From: an uncultured Eubacteriales bacterium
Lineage (GTDB): Bacteria; Bacillota; Clostridia; Oscillospirales; Oscillospiraceae
Direction of reading: 5' to 3'
DNA: 47,492 bases
Assembly (NCBI GenBank): GCA_959602365.1
Contig: CAUGSS010000021.1
Span: forward strand, 1 to 47,492
Under the pieces are notes generated by a model that was given only the letters and a program-made list of their open reading frames with translations, had not been told where the DNA came from and did not search any database. Positions 8,081-15,308 of this stretch are shown piece by piece. Made by a program: the position numbers and the translations under genes. Every line of letters begins with the position of its first letter. Position 1 is the first letter of the stretch.

Positions 8081-9487
8081 TTATGCCCTGCGCTTTTTGG
8101 ACAGCAGGGCGTCCAGCACCCCGCTTTTCAGCGCTTTGATCAGGGGACGGAAGTGAAGCAGCACAACTGCGACGCAGCAGATCAGCGCCGGCAGCTGCTG
8201 TTCCCACTCTACCAAGAGGCACTGTGCCAGCAGCACCAGCATGCTGAGGAGGAAGCGCGGGACGCTCCACCGGATCCGCAGCAGTGCTTGGGAGTGCACT
8301 GCCCGGGTGACAAAGATCACCAGATAGCTGAACAGGGTGGCAATCGCCGCGCCCATGGCGCCCCACACCGGGATGAGCAGGGCGTTTCCCGCGATGTTTG
8401 TCACGGCGCCCGCCACAGTGGTCAACAGTGTGGCGGTGCTGTTTTTTTCCGCCACATAGATCGAGGAGAAAAAGGAGCCCAGGCAGGCGATGGCCATGCC
8501 CAGCACCAGCACCGGCGCATAGTGCCACGCCTCGTAGTAATCCGGAGCGGCCAGAAAGCGCATAATCAGCCGGGAGGCCGCCATCAGGACGGAGGCGCCG
8601 ATCAGAATGCCCGCCTCATAGACGGAGAATACGTTGGAAAAGAATCGCTCCTGCTCCTGTTTGGAGCGCTGGGAGACAATGGATATCTGCCAGGCCGAGG
8701 TGAAGATGCCCGAGGCGATCAGCAGGATGGTGGAGATTTTATTGGCAATCGCATAGAGGCCGGATACATCGCTTCCAATCATGTAGGAGATGAAGTAGCG
8801 GTCCGAGATGTTGATGATCCAGGAGCAGACTGTGGCCGGGATCAGCGGCAGGCAGTAGCTGAACATGCGCTTGATGACGCTTCGCTTCAGGGCCGCGGGC
8901 CGGAAGTACTTCCAGAGCCGCAGGCAGAAGAAGAGCAGCAGCGCGGTAAAGGCGTCGGCAATTACGTTGGAGAGGACGTAGCCGGTGATGCCCAGCCGGA
9001 ATACCGACAGCAGCAGTATATTCAGCCCCACTACGGATGCGGTGCACAGGATTCCGCTGACGGCATAGAGCCGTATGCGTCCCATGGCCTGGGCCATAGA
9101 ACCACAGAGAGAGTGGAGGTTCGCCATAAGGACATAGAGCAGCAGCAAAATGGTGTAATCCGACATCAAGCTGATGTTCTGCAGCAGCGGGCAGAACAGG
9201 GCCAAGATGCAGGTTCCGGTTACAATGACCAGCAGGCCGGTGGTAAAAATGCAGGACTTATCCGCCTTGTCGTCCAGCCCGAAGCGGAGCACGGCGTTGA
9301 GAATCCCCAGAGAGAGCAACGGGATCAGAAAGTTGCCCGTTTGGATGAGCAGATCTGTCACACCGTACTCCGACTCCGTTAAAATACTGGTGTAAAACGG
9401 GGTCAGCAGGAATACCAGTATTTTGGACCCGAAGGTGCTGATGGAAAACAGGGCGGTGTTGGAAATGAGGCGGCGGTAAGAGTTCAT
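8081..9487 (-). CDS. Polysaccharide/lipid-linked oligosaccharide flippase (MOP superfamily)
   Basis: A 468-aa protein with about 12-14 hydrophobic segments. It opens with NTALFSISTFGSKILVFLLTPFYTSILT and contains GVTDLLIQTGNFLIPLLSLGI, the usual N-terminal pattern of Wzx/RfbX-type polysaccharide transporters of the MOP superfamily. Such proteins flip lipid-linked sugar units for capsule or wall polymers. It starts 7 nt after GGAGG and lies 33 nt downstream of the EamA gene, so the two form an operon. No glycosyltransferases are adjacent, which leaves its polymer unknown. The C-terminus is basic (LLSKKRRA). Confidence 0.85.
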   Translation of the reverse strand: MNSYRRLISNTALFSISTFGSKILVFLLTPFYTSILTESEYGVTDLLIQTGNFLIPLLSLGILNAVLRFGLDDKADKSCIFTTGLLVIVTGTCILALFCPLLQNISLMSDYTILLLLYVLMANLHSLCGSMAQAMGRIRLYAVSGILCTASVVGLNILLLSVFRLGITGYVLSNVIADAFTALLLFFCLRLWKYFRPAALKRSVIKRMFSYCLPLIPATVCSWIINISDRYFISYMIGSDVSGLYAIANKISTILLIASGIFTSAWQISIVSQRSKQEQERFFSNVFSVYEAGILIGASVLMAASRLIMRFLAAPDYYEAWHYAPVLVLGMAIACLGSFFSSIYVAEKNSTATLLTTVAGAVTNIAGNALLIPVWGAMGAAIATLFSYLVIFVTRAVHSQALLRIRWSVPRFLLSMLVLLAQCLLVEWEQQLPALICCVAVVLLHFRPLIKALKSGVLDALLSKKRRA

Positions 9488-9520
9488 CTGGTTTCCTCCG
9501 TTTTCGTGGGGGTATTGCGG

Positions 9521-10384
9521 TCAGAGCAGCATGGCTCCTGTGCCGATCAGGATCAGCGCCAGGCCGATCAGGGCTCTCCGCCCCAGCTTTTCTTTCAGGA
9601 TCAAGGTGGAGAATACCACGGTCACCAGAATACTGAGCTTGTCGACCGGCACCACCACACTGGCTGGACCGTCCTGCAGCGCGCGGTAATAGCACAGCCA
9701 GGAGAGCCCGGTGGTGATTCCGGAGAGGAAGAGGAAGATCCAGCTTTTCCGGCTGATTTTCCTGAGCCCCTTCTGCTCTCCGGTGATAAAGACCATCAGC
9801 CATGCCATGACCAGAACCACCACGGTCCGTATCGCTGTGCCCAGATTGGATTCCACCTGTTCCACGCCTATTTTTCCAAATATGGAGGTCAGGCTGGCAA
9901 ACACAGCGGAGAGCACGGCAAAGAGCAGCCACTGCATGCTGTCCGGCTGGTTTTTTTTCACCTCCTGTTTTGAAATCATCAGAAGGGTTCCAATCCCGAT
10001 GCCCAGTATGCCGATGATCTGGGGAAAGGAGACGGGCTCCCCTAGAAACAGGAACGCCAGCAGGATGGTCAGCACCGTACTGGATTTGTCGATGGGGGCG
10101 ACCTTGTTCACATCTCCCAGCTGAAGCGCCCGGAAATAGCAGAGCCAGGATGCGCCGGTGGAGAGGCCGGACAACACCAGAAAGAGCAGTGTATGTCCCG
10201 ACAGCGCCCAGATCTCCGCTTGGGAACCCGCCACAAAGACCATCAGCCAGGAGAAGAACAGCACCACGATGGTCCGGATCGCCGTGGCCAGGGTTGAATT
10301 GACGTTTTGAATCCCTATCTTCGCGAGAATCGCGGTGATTCCGGCAAAGAAGGCAGAGCCAAAGGCAAATAAAAGCCAAAGCAT
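9521..10384 (-). CDS. EamA/DMT-family transporter
   Basis: 287 aa with ten predicted helices and a clear internal duplication: two EamA units, each with the pattern LSGxxTGxSWLCYYRALQxG...VxPxDK (SGLSTGASWLCYFRAL and SGITTGLSWLCYYRAL). The family moves metabolites, drugs or lipid-linked sugars across the membrane. Its position ahead of a flippase suggests a possible role in polymer precursor handling, since EamA relatives flip undecaprenyl-linked aminoarabinose, but this is only an inference from context. Confidence 0.85.
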   Translation of the reverse strand: MLWLLFAFGSAFFAGITAILAKIGIQNVNSTLATAIRTIVVLFFSWLMVFVAGSQAEIWALSGHTLLFLVLSGLSTGASWLCYFRALQLGDVNKVAPIDKSSTVLTILLAFLFLGEPVSFPQIIGILGIGIGTLLMISKQEVKKNQPDSMQWLLFAVLSAVFASLTSIFGKIGVEQVESNLGTAIRTVVVLVMAWLMVFITGEQKGLRKISRKSWIFLFLSGITTGLSWLCYYRALQDGPASVVVPVDKLSILVTVVFSTLILKEKLGRRALIGLALILIGTGAMLL

Positions 10385-10680
10385 AGTTTTTCTCGATACC
10401 TCCCGATTGCTCCGCCGTCCCGGCGACAGGCGGGCCCGTCCATCGGCGGGCAGGCCGCCTTGATCCGGCGGCTGTCTCCCCGGCAGTCTGCTGTCACGCC
10501 CGGCTGGCGCGCCGCTTCACCCCGGGGCGTCTGAGCCCGGTGGACGGTCGGCCCCGCCGGCGGAGGGCTTGCGCTGCTTTCATCATAGTGCGCACATATG
10601 AATAAATCAACACAAAAGAAATAAAACCCTTCATTAGACGGTTTTCCCGTTTCAGCACAGGAAATTTTGTGGAAAAGCAG
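10385..10680 (-). other. Long GC-rich leader of the EamA-flippase operon
   Basis: About 190 nt separate the promoter at 10582-10610 from the EamA start. The stretch is very GC-rich with several short inverted repeats and no T-run. I see no credible ORF and recognise no riboswitch family. Confidence 0.4.
10582..10610 (-). promoter_or_regulatory. Promoter of the EamA-flippase operon
   Basis: On the minus strand TTGATT and TATGAT are separated by 17 bp, in the only AT-rich part of the interval. Confidence 0.65.
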
Positions 10681-10728
10681 AGGGCATCCGGCGGGCCAGA
10701 TCAACCGAACTGGTCCGCCGGATGCCCT
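10681..10728 (-). terminator. Terminator of the MerR gene
   Basis: A 19-bp nearly perfect stem, AGGGCATCCGGCGGGCCAG with CTGGTCCGCCGGATGCCCT, around a 10-nt loop. On the minus strand it is followed by CTGCTTTTCC. It sits 47 nt past the MerR stop. Confidence 0.75.
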
Positions 10729-10775
10729 GCACAGAAGTGCCTGCAGAGAGAAATGAAATTGTAATGCGTTCAGAC

Positions 10776-11180
10776 TCAAAGGTTCTCCGGAGGAATGAGA
10801 TTGCTCACATAGGGGCGCTTCCCGGAGAGCACCTCGTCGTAAAAGTTTTGCTTCCAGTCGATGTAGGCGACGCTGTCCTCCAGCTCCTGAATGGAGCTGC
10901 GCAGCGCCGCCTGTTTTTGCGTCAGCATCTCTTTCCGCTGGGGGATTGTGGACGCCCCCTGCAGGCAGAGGTCCAGATAGGCCTTCATCTCCTGGATGCT
11001 CATGCCGCATTTTTTCAGGCAAACCAGATCTTTGATCCACTTCAGATCCCGTTCATCAAAGATGCGGCGGTTGTTTTTATCCCGCTTGACATTGGGCACC
11101 AGGCCCTCGTTGCAATAGAATTTGAGGGTCTGATAGGTCATGTCCGCTTCCCGGCAGACCTCCATCATAGTGAACAACAT
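10776..11180 (-). CDS. MerR-family transcriptional regulator
   Basis: 134 aa. An N-terminal winged helix (FTMMEVCREADMTYQTLKFY, then NRRIFDERDLKWIKDLVCLKKCGMSIQEMKAYLDL) is followed by the long dimerisation helix (about 80-118, QRKEMLTQKQAALRSSIQELEDS). The C-terminus has no cysteine cluster, so a metal effector is unlikely. It starts at ATG 11180, 5 nt after GGGAGG. It is transcribed away from the EFR1/cupin genes and very likely controls their promoter at 11233-11263, which has the overlong spacer and central dyad that MerR proteins untwist. Confidence 0.9.
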   Translation of the reverse strand: MLFTMMEVCREADMTYQTLKFYCNEGLVPNVKRDKNNRRIFDERDLKWIKDLVCLKKCGMSIQEMKAYLDLCLQGASTIPQRKEMLTQKQAALRSSIQELEDSVAYIDWKQNFYDEVLSGKRPYVSNLIPPENL

Positions 11181-11232
11181 AAATGCCTCCCATGACATCA
11201 CAAAATTGGTTCAATTATTTTAAAAAAACCTC

Positions 11233-11263
11233 TTGACCGGTTGTAACAACCGGAAATTATAAT
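11233..11263 (+). promoter_or_regulatory. MerR-type promoter and operator of the EFR1-cupin operon
   Basis: TTGACC (11233-11238) and TATAAT (11258-11263) are 19 bp apart, two longer than optimal. The spacer holds a perfect 17-bp dyad, CCGGTTGTAACAACCGG (11237-11253). This is the classic arrangement for activation by a MerR protein through DNA underwinding. A partial copy (CAACCGG) occurs at about 11273. Confidence 0.88.
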
Positions 11264-11345
11264 CGTTTATATCAACCGGAAGAAACAATCGGATTATATC
11301 ACGGATTGCAGGTCAATGCAAGAACGGACAGAAAGCGGGGATCCT

Positions 11346-11939
11346 ATGTTGTTCTATTTCACCGGCACCGGCAACAGCCTCTATGCTGCAAAGCAGATAG
11401 AGGCGCATCCGGTCAGTATTCCTCAGATCATCCATTTGGATGCGCTGGAATTTACGGCGGATCAGATTGGGATTGTGGCCCCGGTTTACGGCCACGAGGT
11501 GCCGCCCATGGTAAAGGATTTTTTGAAGCGCGGGGTGTTCCATACAGATTATTTCTATATGATTCTCACCTATGGCAACCGCCACGGAGGGGCTGCGGAG
11601 CTGGCCGGGCAGCTTTGCCGGGAGTGCGGCATCACCCCGGCCTACATCAACGTCATCCTGATGGTGGACAACTGGCTGCCCGGGTTTGATATGGAGGAGC
11701 AGAGGGGGCTGGATAAGCATGTGGAGGAGCAGCTGGCTTCCATCCAGGCGGATGTGAAGGCGCGCCGCCGGTGGATTGTCCCGGTCACAGAACAGGACCG
11801 GTCCGCCCATCGGGAGTTCCTGGAGCGCATGAGCTGTCTGCCGCCGGATGCGTGGCAGCATCTTCTGCGGGTCGGAGGGGCGTGCATCGGCTGCGGTATC
11901 TGTGAGAAGGTATTTTGTACGCTGTATCAAATTATTTAG
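11346..11939 (+). CDS. EFR1-type flavodoxin-ferredoxin, C-terminally shortened
   Basis: 197 aa. The N-terminus MLFYFTGTGNSLYAAKQI is the FMN phosphate-binding loop of the flavodoxin half of EFR1-family proteins, and VAPVYGHEVPPMVKDFLKR fits the same fold. Intact relatives (about 250-270 aa) carry two C-terminal [4Fe-4S] motifs. Here the first begins (CIGCGICEKVF) but the expected C-P is absent, and the frame ends seven residues later (CTLYQII). The second cluster is missing. The start ATG at 11346 follows GGGGATCCT; an upstream ATG at 11316 is weaker. Electron transfer through the clusters is probably lost, though the flavodoxin half may still work. Confidence 0.8.
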   Translation: MLFYFTGTGNSLYAAKQIEAHPVSIPQIIHLDALEFTADQIGIVAPVYGHEVPPMVKDFLKRGVFHTDYFYMILTYGNRHGGAAELAGQLCRECGITPAYINVILMVDNWLPGFDMEEQRGLDKHVEEQLASIQADVKARRRWIVPVTEQDRSAHREFLERMSCLPPDAWQHLLRVGGACIGCGICEKVFCTLYQII

Positions 11940-11949
11940 GAGGGTTATC

Positions 11950-12387
11950 ATGCGTATCAACGACAAAGCTGTATTCAACAGGGAAAACGTCTTTGGACAG
12001 GGAGCGGCCAACACCGCCTATGCCCAGTACTTCATTGGAAATTCGTATCTGAACCCGCTGACTGAGGCGGGCAAGTGCCCGGTGTTTCTGGCCAATGTCA
12101 CCTTTGAGCCGGGCTGCCGGAACAACTGGCATATCCACCACGCCAAAAGCGGGGGCGGACAGATTTTAATCTGCACTGCCGGAGAGGGCTGGTATCAGGA
12201 GACGGGAAAGCCCGCCGTCAGTCTGACCCCCGGCACAGTCATCACCATTCCCGCCGAGGTCAAGCACTGGCACGGGGCAAAAAAGGACAGCTGGTTTGCC
12301 CACATTGCCATTGAAGTGCCCGGAGAGGAGACGGCCAACGAATGGCTGGAAGCAGTGGACGACGCAGCCTATGACGGGTTGGAGTAA
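11950..12387 (+). CDS. Cupin-domain protein
   Basis: 145 aa, a single cupin barrel. The metal site is recognisable: NNWHIHHAKSGGGQ supplies the His and polar ligands of motif 1 and VKHWHGAKKD the His of motif 2. Relatives are small cupins often found with flavodoxins, aldo-keto reductases or carboxymuconolactone decarboxylases in stress-type operons. The start at 11950 follows AGGAGG, 11 nt after the EFR1 stop, so it is cotranscribed from the MerR-type promoter. The substrate is unknown. Confidence 0.9.
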   Translation: MRINDKAVFNRENVFGQGAANTAYAQYFIGNSYLNPLTEAGKCPVFLANVTFEPGCRNNWHIHHAKSGGGQILICTAGEGWYQETGKPAVSLTPGTVITIPAEVKHWHGAKKDSWFAHIAIEVPGEETANEWLEAVDDAAYDGLE

Positions 12388-12545
12388 GCGAGAGACAATC
12401 TTGTAGTACACAAGATCGGAAAATTCTGATCCGGTGGTTTCCCACATTATGCATAGGGTGCAGGGGGTGACAACCCACAAAAGCCGACACAGCTGGACGC
12501 TGGACAAAGCCCGCTGCCGGGAAGGTCATCCGGCAGAGGCGGGCA
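12388..12545. other. Short gap with inverted repeats before the integrase
   Basis: ATCTTGT/ACAAGAT (about 12398-12416) is a weak hairpin that may end the cupin transcript. An imperfect palindrome, GATCGGAAAATTCTGATC, overlaps its 3' side at about 12413-12430. I find no convincing attachment-site repeat between this stretch and the far side of the GNAT gene. Confidence 0.4.
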
Positions 12546-13583
12546 TTGGAGGTCAACTCCTTTGACACTGCCACCGGTTGCCGGAGCGGCACCAGCGGGC
12601 GGTATTTGAACCGGGCCTTCAAGGCGGGGAAGTACACGGTGGGGGAGTGGATAGAGGTGTGGTTCCAGGACTACGCCAAGATCAAAGTGCGGCCCTCCTC
12701 CCACCAGACCTACCAGGGGTACATCCACAACCACATCCGCCCCAATATTGGAGATATTCCACTGGAAAAGCTCACGTCTCTGGATTTACAGAAGTTCTAC
12801 AAAAAGCTGCTGGCCCAGGGCAGGGTAGACCGGGTGGAAGCCAAAGGACAGCCCAAGGGGCTCAGTGCCAAAACGGTGCGGAACATCCACCAAATTTTAT
12901 CCTCTGCCTTCAAACTGGCCCAAGAGCAGCGGCTGATCCTCGCCAATCCGGCCGAGGGCTGCGCCCTACCTCGTGTGGAGCACCAGGAGATGAAAACCCT
13001 GACCACGGTGCAGCTGGCCTCCTTCTTCCGAGAGGCCAGGGAGAGTGGCGTGTTTGAGCTGTATTATCTGGAATTGGCTACGGGCCTGCGGCGGGGCGAG
13101 TTGCTGGGGCTGAAATGGGAAGATGTTGATTTGGAACGGGGTGACCTCCGGGTACGGCGGCAAGTTTCCCGCATCAACGGGGAAGTGGTGGAAGCCCCTC
13201 TGAAAACGAAAAACGCCTACCGTACCCTGCCCCTGGCAGAGGATACGGTAAGCGTTCTGAAAGAACAGAGGAGAAAAGTGGGTAATAGCCCTTGGGTATT
13301 CCCGTCCCCCAATGGCGGGCCGATTTCCCCGGACAGTGTGCTGCATATGCTCCACCGGGTGCTGAAACGGGCAGGTCTACCCAAAGTGCGGTTCCACGAC
13401 TTGCGCCACACCTTCGCCACCCTGGCACTGCAAAATGGGGTGGACGTGAAAACGGTGTCCGGGATGCTGGGCCACTTCTCCGCAGGGTTTACCCTGGACA
13501 CTTACGCCCATATCACCAGCGCAGCCCAAAGGCAGGCGGCGCAGACCGTGGGGAGTGTGCTGGCGGGGACGATTGAAGTGTGA
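12546..13583 (+). CDS. Tyrosine recombinase/integrase, probably missing its N-terminal arm domain
   Basis: Site-specific recombinase of the phage/ICE integrase family. A SAM-like core-binding domain (YTVGEWIEVWF, then HQTYQGYIHNHI) covers about residues 28-140, and the catalytic domain follows: first Arg in ATGLRRGELLGLKW, Lys in LKTKNAYRTLPL, HxxR in FHDLRHTFATLA, His in GMLGHFS, and Tyr in LDTYAHI. All active-site residues are present. Related integrases carry about 50-60 further residues (an AP2-like arm-binding domain) ahead of TVGEW; here the upstream codons do not resemble it and the only start is a TTG with a poor ribosome site. I read it as a 5'-truncated remnant whose catalytic half is intact. 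Confidence 0.75.
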   Translation: MEVNSFDTATGCRSGTSGRYLNRAFKAGKYTVGEWIEVWFQDYAKIKVRPSSHQTYQGYIHNHIRPNIGDIPLEKLTSLDLQKFYKKLLAQGRVDRVEAKGQPKGLSAKTVRNIHQILSSAFKLAQEQRLILANPAEGCALPRVEHQEMKTLTTVQLASFFREARESGVFELYYLELATGLRRGELLGLKWEDVDLERGDLRVRRQVSRINGEVVEAPLKTKNAYRTLPLAEDTVSVLKEQRRKVGNSPWVFPSPNGGPISPDSVLHMLHRVLKRAGLPKVRFHDLRHTFATLALQNGVDVKTVSGMLGHFSAGFTLDTYAHITSAAQRQAAQTVGSVLAGTIEV

Positions 13584-13595
13584 GCAAAGTTGTTC

Positions 13596-13624
13596 GTGAC
13601 AGAGATTGATAAGCGTGGTACAAT
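13596..13624 (+). promoter_or_regulatory. Promoter of the GNAT gene
   Basis: GTGACA, a 17-bp spacer, and TACAAT, about 60 nt before the acetyltransferase start. Confidence 0.6.
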
Positions 13625-13685
13625 AACATTCAGGTGAACGGGTAATGGGGGTTTATTGGGATAAAAGAGAGGTTTGTGAAAACAT

Positions 13686-14213
13686 ATGAATAAAGAAATT
13701 AGAGGGAAAAGAATTATTTTGCGGGAGCAAAGAGAAGAAGATGTGCCGTTTTATACATATTGGTTCAATCAGCCGAAGGTTATGTTTCAATGCGGTTTTG
13801 AGAAGCCTACCACAGAAGAAGAGATGAAAACGTGCATTAACGTCAACCATAAATCGAAAGACTCGGTTTGGTTCACGATTACAGATCTCGACGGCAATAT
13901 TATAGGTGAGACTGGTCTGCTCCGCATGTTTCCTGCATGGCATCAAACCGATCTGACGATTATTATTCCAGATCCAAAAATGCAGAATAAAGGATACGGG
14001 ACAGAAGCCATTCGCATCATGCTTGATATGGCCTTCCATGAGTATGAAATGCATCGTGTCTCAATCGGAGTAGTGGGATTAAATACCGATGCACTGGAAT
14101 TCTACAAGAAAATCGGATTCAAGCAGGAAGGTATTCTGGAAGAGGCATATTACTACAACAATGAGTACAGCGATTTTATTATGATGCGGATTCTCAGCCA
14201 CGAATGGAAATAA
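13686..14213 (+). CDS. GNAT-family N-acetyltransferase (AT-rich, likely acquired)
   Basis: 175 aa of the RimJ/RimL type. It begins with the typical IRGKRIILREQREEDVPFYTYW, and the acetyl-CoA loop is QNKGYGTEAIRIMLDMAF (about residues 99-116), followed by VGLNTDALEFYKKIGFKQEG. The target could be a small molecule or a protein N-terminus; sequence alone does not decide. Its codons are clearly AT-richer (many AAA, ATT, GAA, TAT) than those of all neighbours, and it sits right behind an integrase, which fits horizontal transfer. Confidence 0.88.
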   Translation: MNKEIRGKRIILREQREEDVPFYTYWFNQPKVMFQCGFEKPTTEEEMKTCINVNHKSKDSVWFTITDLDGNIIGETGLLRMFPAWHQTDLTIIIPDPKMQNKGYGTEAIRIMLDMAFHEYEMHRVSIGVVGLNTDALEFYKKIGFKQEGILEEAYYYNNEYSDFIMMRILSHEWK

Positions 14214-14439
14214 CGGTGGGGTAGATGTCTAATTGTAGTTCGAGTGCTGGGGCATCTGCTCCAGCACTTTCCCGCTCTAACCGCTCCAAACTCCCGTATG
14301 GGTCACGGTTTGGGTCAAGCCAGTTTAGTGCCGTTTTGACACTACCAGGGGAGGGAAGCCATCACAAATCCAAGCCACCGAAAAAGTCCTGAAATTCTGG
14401 TAAAGTTAGTGAATAGTGAAGAGTGAATAGGGGAAAAGG
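14214..14439. other. Non-coding stretch after the GNAT gene
   Basis: AGTGCTGG/CCAGCACT (about 14240-14267) followed by TT is a likely terminator for the GNAT gene. Near 14407-14430 a short direct repeat, AGTGAATAGTGAAGAGTGAATAG-like (units of GTGAATAG), occurs. No gene and no copy of the tRNA 3' end are seen, so no attachment site can be assigned. Confidence 0.4.
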
Positions 14440-14469
14440 AAATCCCAGATGCTTTCGCATCTGGGATTT
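14440..14469 (-). terminator. Terminator of tRNA-fMet
   Basis: A perfect 13-bp stem (AAATCCCAGATGC with GCATCTGGGATTT) with a 4-nt loop, 1 nt past the tRNA CCA on the minus strand and followed by CCTTTTCC. Confidence 0.8.
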
Positions 14470-14470
14470 A

Positions 14471-14547
<77 letters not shown>

Positions 14548-14586
14548 ATAAGATGTTCCCTTGAGCGTTCCCTCAAGTGCTCTAAT

Positions 14587-14615
14587 AGTATATCAGTAGT
14601 ATAGGAAAATGTCAA
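14587..14615 (-). promoter_or_regulatory. Promoter of tRNA-fMet
   Basis: Near-consensus on the minus strand: TTGACA, 17 bp, TATACT. Confidence 0.85.
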
Positions 14616-14758
14616 CCCCTGTTTTCAATATTTTGGCGATGGACTTGGGCGGCCTGCAAAAAGCGCGTCCATAGGGGTTATTGGCGGTTCCCTTGGGCAG
14701 ATGGGAGGGCTCCAAGTGCCGCTGGAGAAACCGGGGAGATCCCTGGCGCATCAGAAAT

Positions 14759-14795
14759 CAGCGCCCGGGCGGCAATGAATTCCGTCCGGGCGCTG
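14759..14795 (-). terminator. Terminator of the molybdoenzyme operon
   Basis: CAGCGCCCGGGCGG pairs with CCGTCCGGGCGCTG around a 9-nt loop, just past the Fe-S subunit stop; the minus strand continues ATTTCTG. Confidence 0.75.
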
Positions 14796-14801
14796 TGTGC
14801 T

Positions 14802-15308
14802 TCAGGTGTGGCAGTCCGCCCCTTGGTGGGCAAAGGCAGCGGGTGTTTCGGAGTCTTCTGCCCATCGCCAGGTCAGGGCTCCGGTGGGACAGGCGCGCAC
14901 GCAGGCGGGGGAGAGTCCCGCCTCCACCCGCTCCAGGCAGCCATGGCATTTCTCCATCTTCTCTCTGGGCCGCTGGGCTCCAGTGGGGCGGAAGGAGAGC
15001 GCATCGTGGGGACAGGCGCGCTGGCAGGCCCGGCAGCCCACACAGGCCGTATTGTCGTAGCGCACCAGCCCGGTCTTGTCGTCCCGATAGAGGCAGTTTA
15101 CCGGACAGGCGGGGATACAGGGGGCGTCGGCGCAATGCAGACAGGCCAGGGAGAGATAGCGCCGCCCCGCCTGGGTTTCCTGGATCAAAACTCGGCGGTA
15201 GGGGCGCTGCCCGGCCTCCACATCGATGTCGTTTTGATCCATACACGCGATGGCACAGGCACCGCAGGCGGTGCATTTTTCCGCGTCAAAGCCGAACAGC
15301 AGTCTCAT
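14802..15308 (-). CDS. Four-cluster Fe-S electron-transfer subunit (DmsB/HycB type)
   Basis: 168 aa that carry electrons to or from the molybdopterin subunit. Four Cys motifs for [4Fe-4S] clusters are visible: CTACGACAIAC (about 12-22), CLHCADAPCIPACP (about 56-69), CVGCRACQRACP (about 89-100) and CHGCLERVEAGLSPACVRACP, split as CHGC and CVRACP (about 120-140). Clusters pair crosswise in this family. No signal peptide or membrane anchor exists. Its ATG overlaps the molybdopterin subunit stop (ATGA), showing translational coupling and a cytoplasmic two-subunit enzyme. Confidence 0.92.
   Translation of the reverse strand: MRLLFGFDAEKCTACGACAIACMDQNDIDVEAGQRPYRRVLIQETQAGRRYLSLACLHCADAPCIPACPVNCLYRDDKTGLVRYDNTACVGCRACQRACPHDALSFRPTGAQRPREKMEKCHGCLERVEAGLSPACVRACPTGALTWRWAEDSETPAAFAHQGADCHT

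Noticed and set aside
10385..10575. Riboswitch in the EamA leader
   Set aside because: GC-rich with possible stems, but no conserved core that I recognise and no terminator or sequestered ribosome site.
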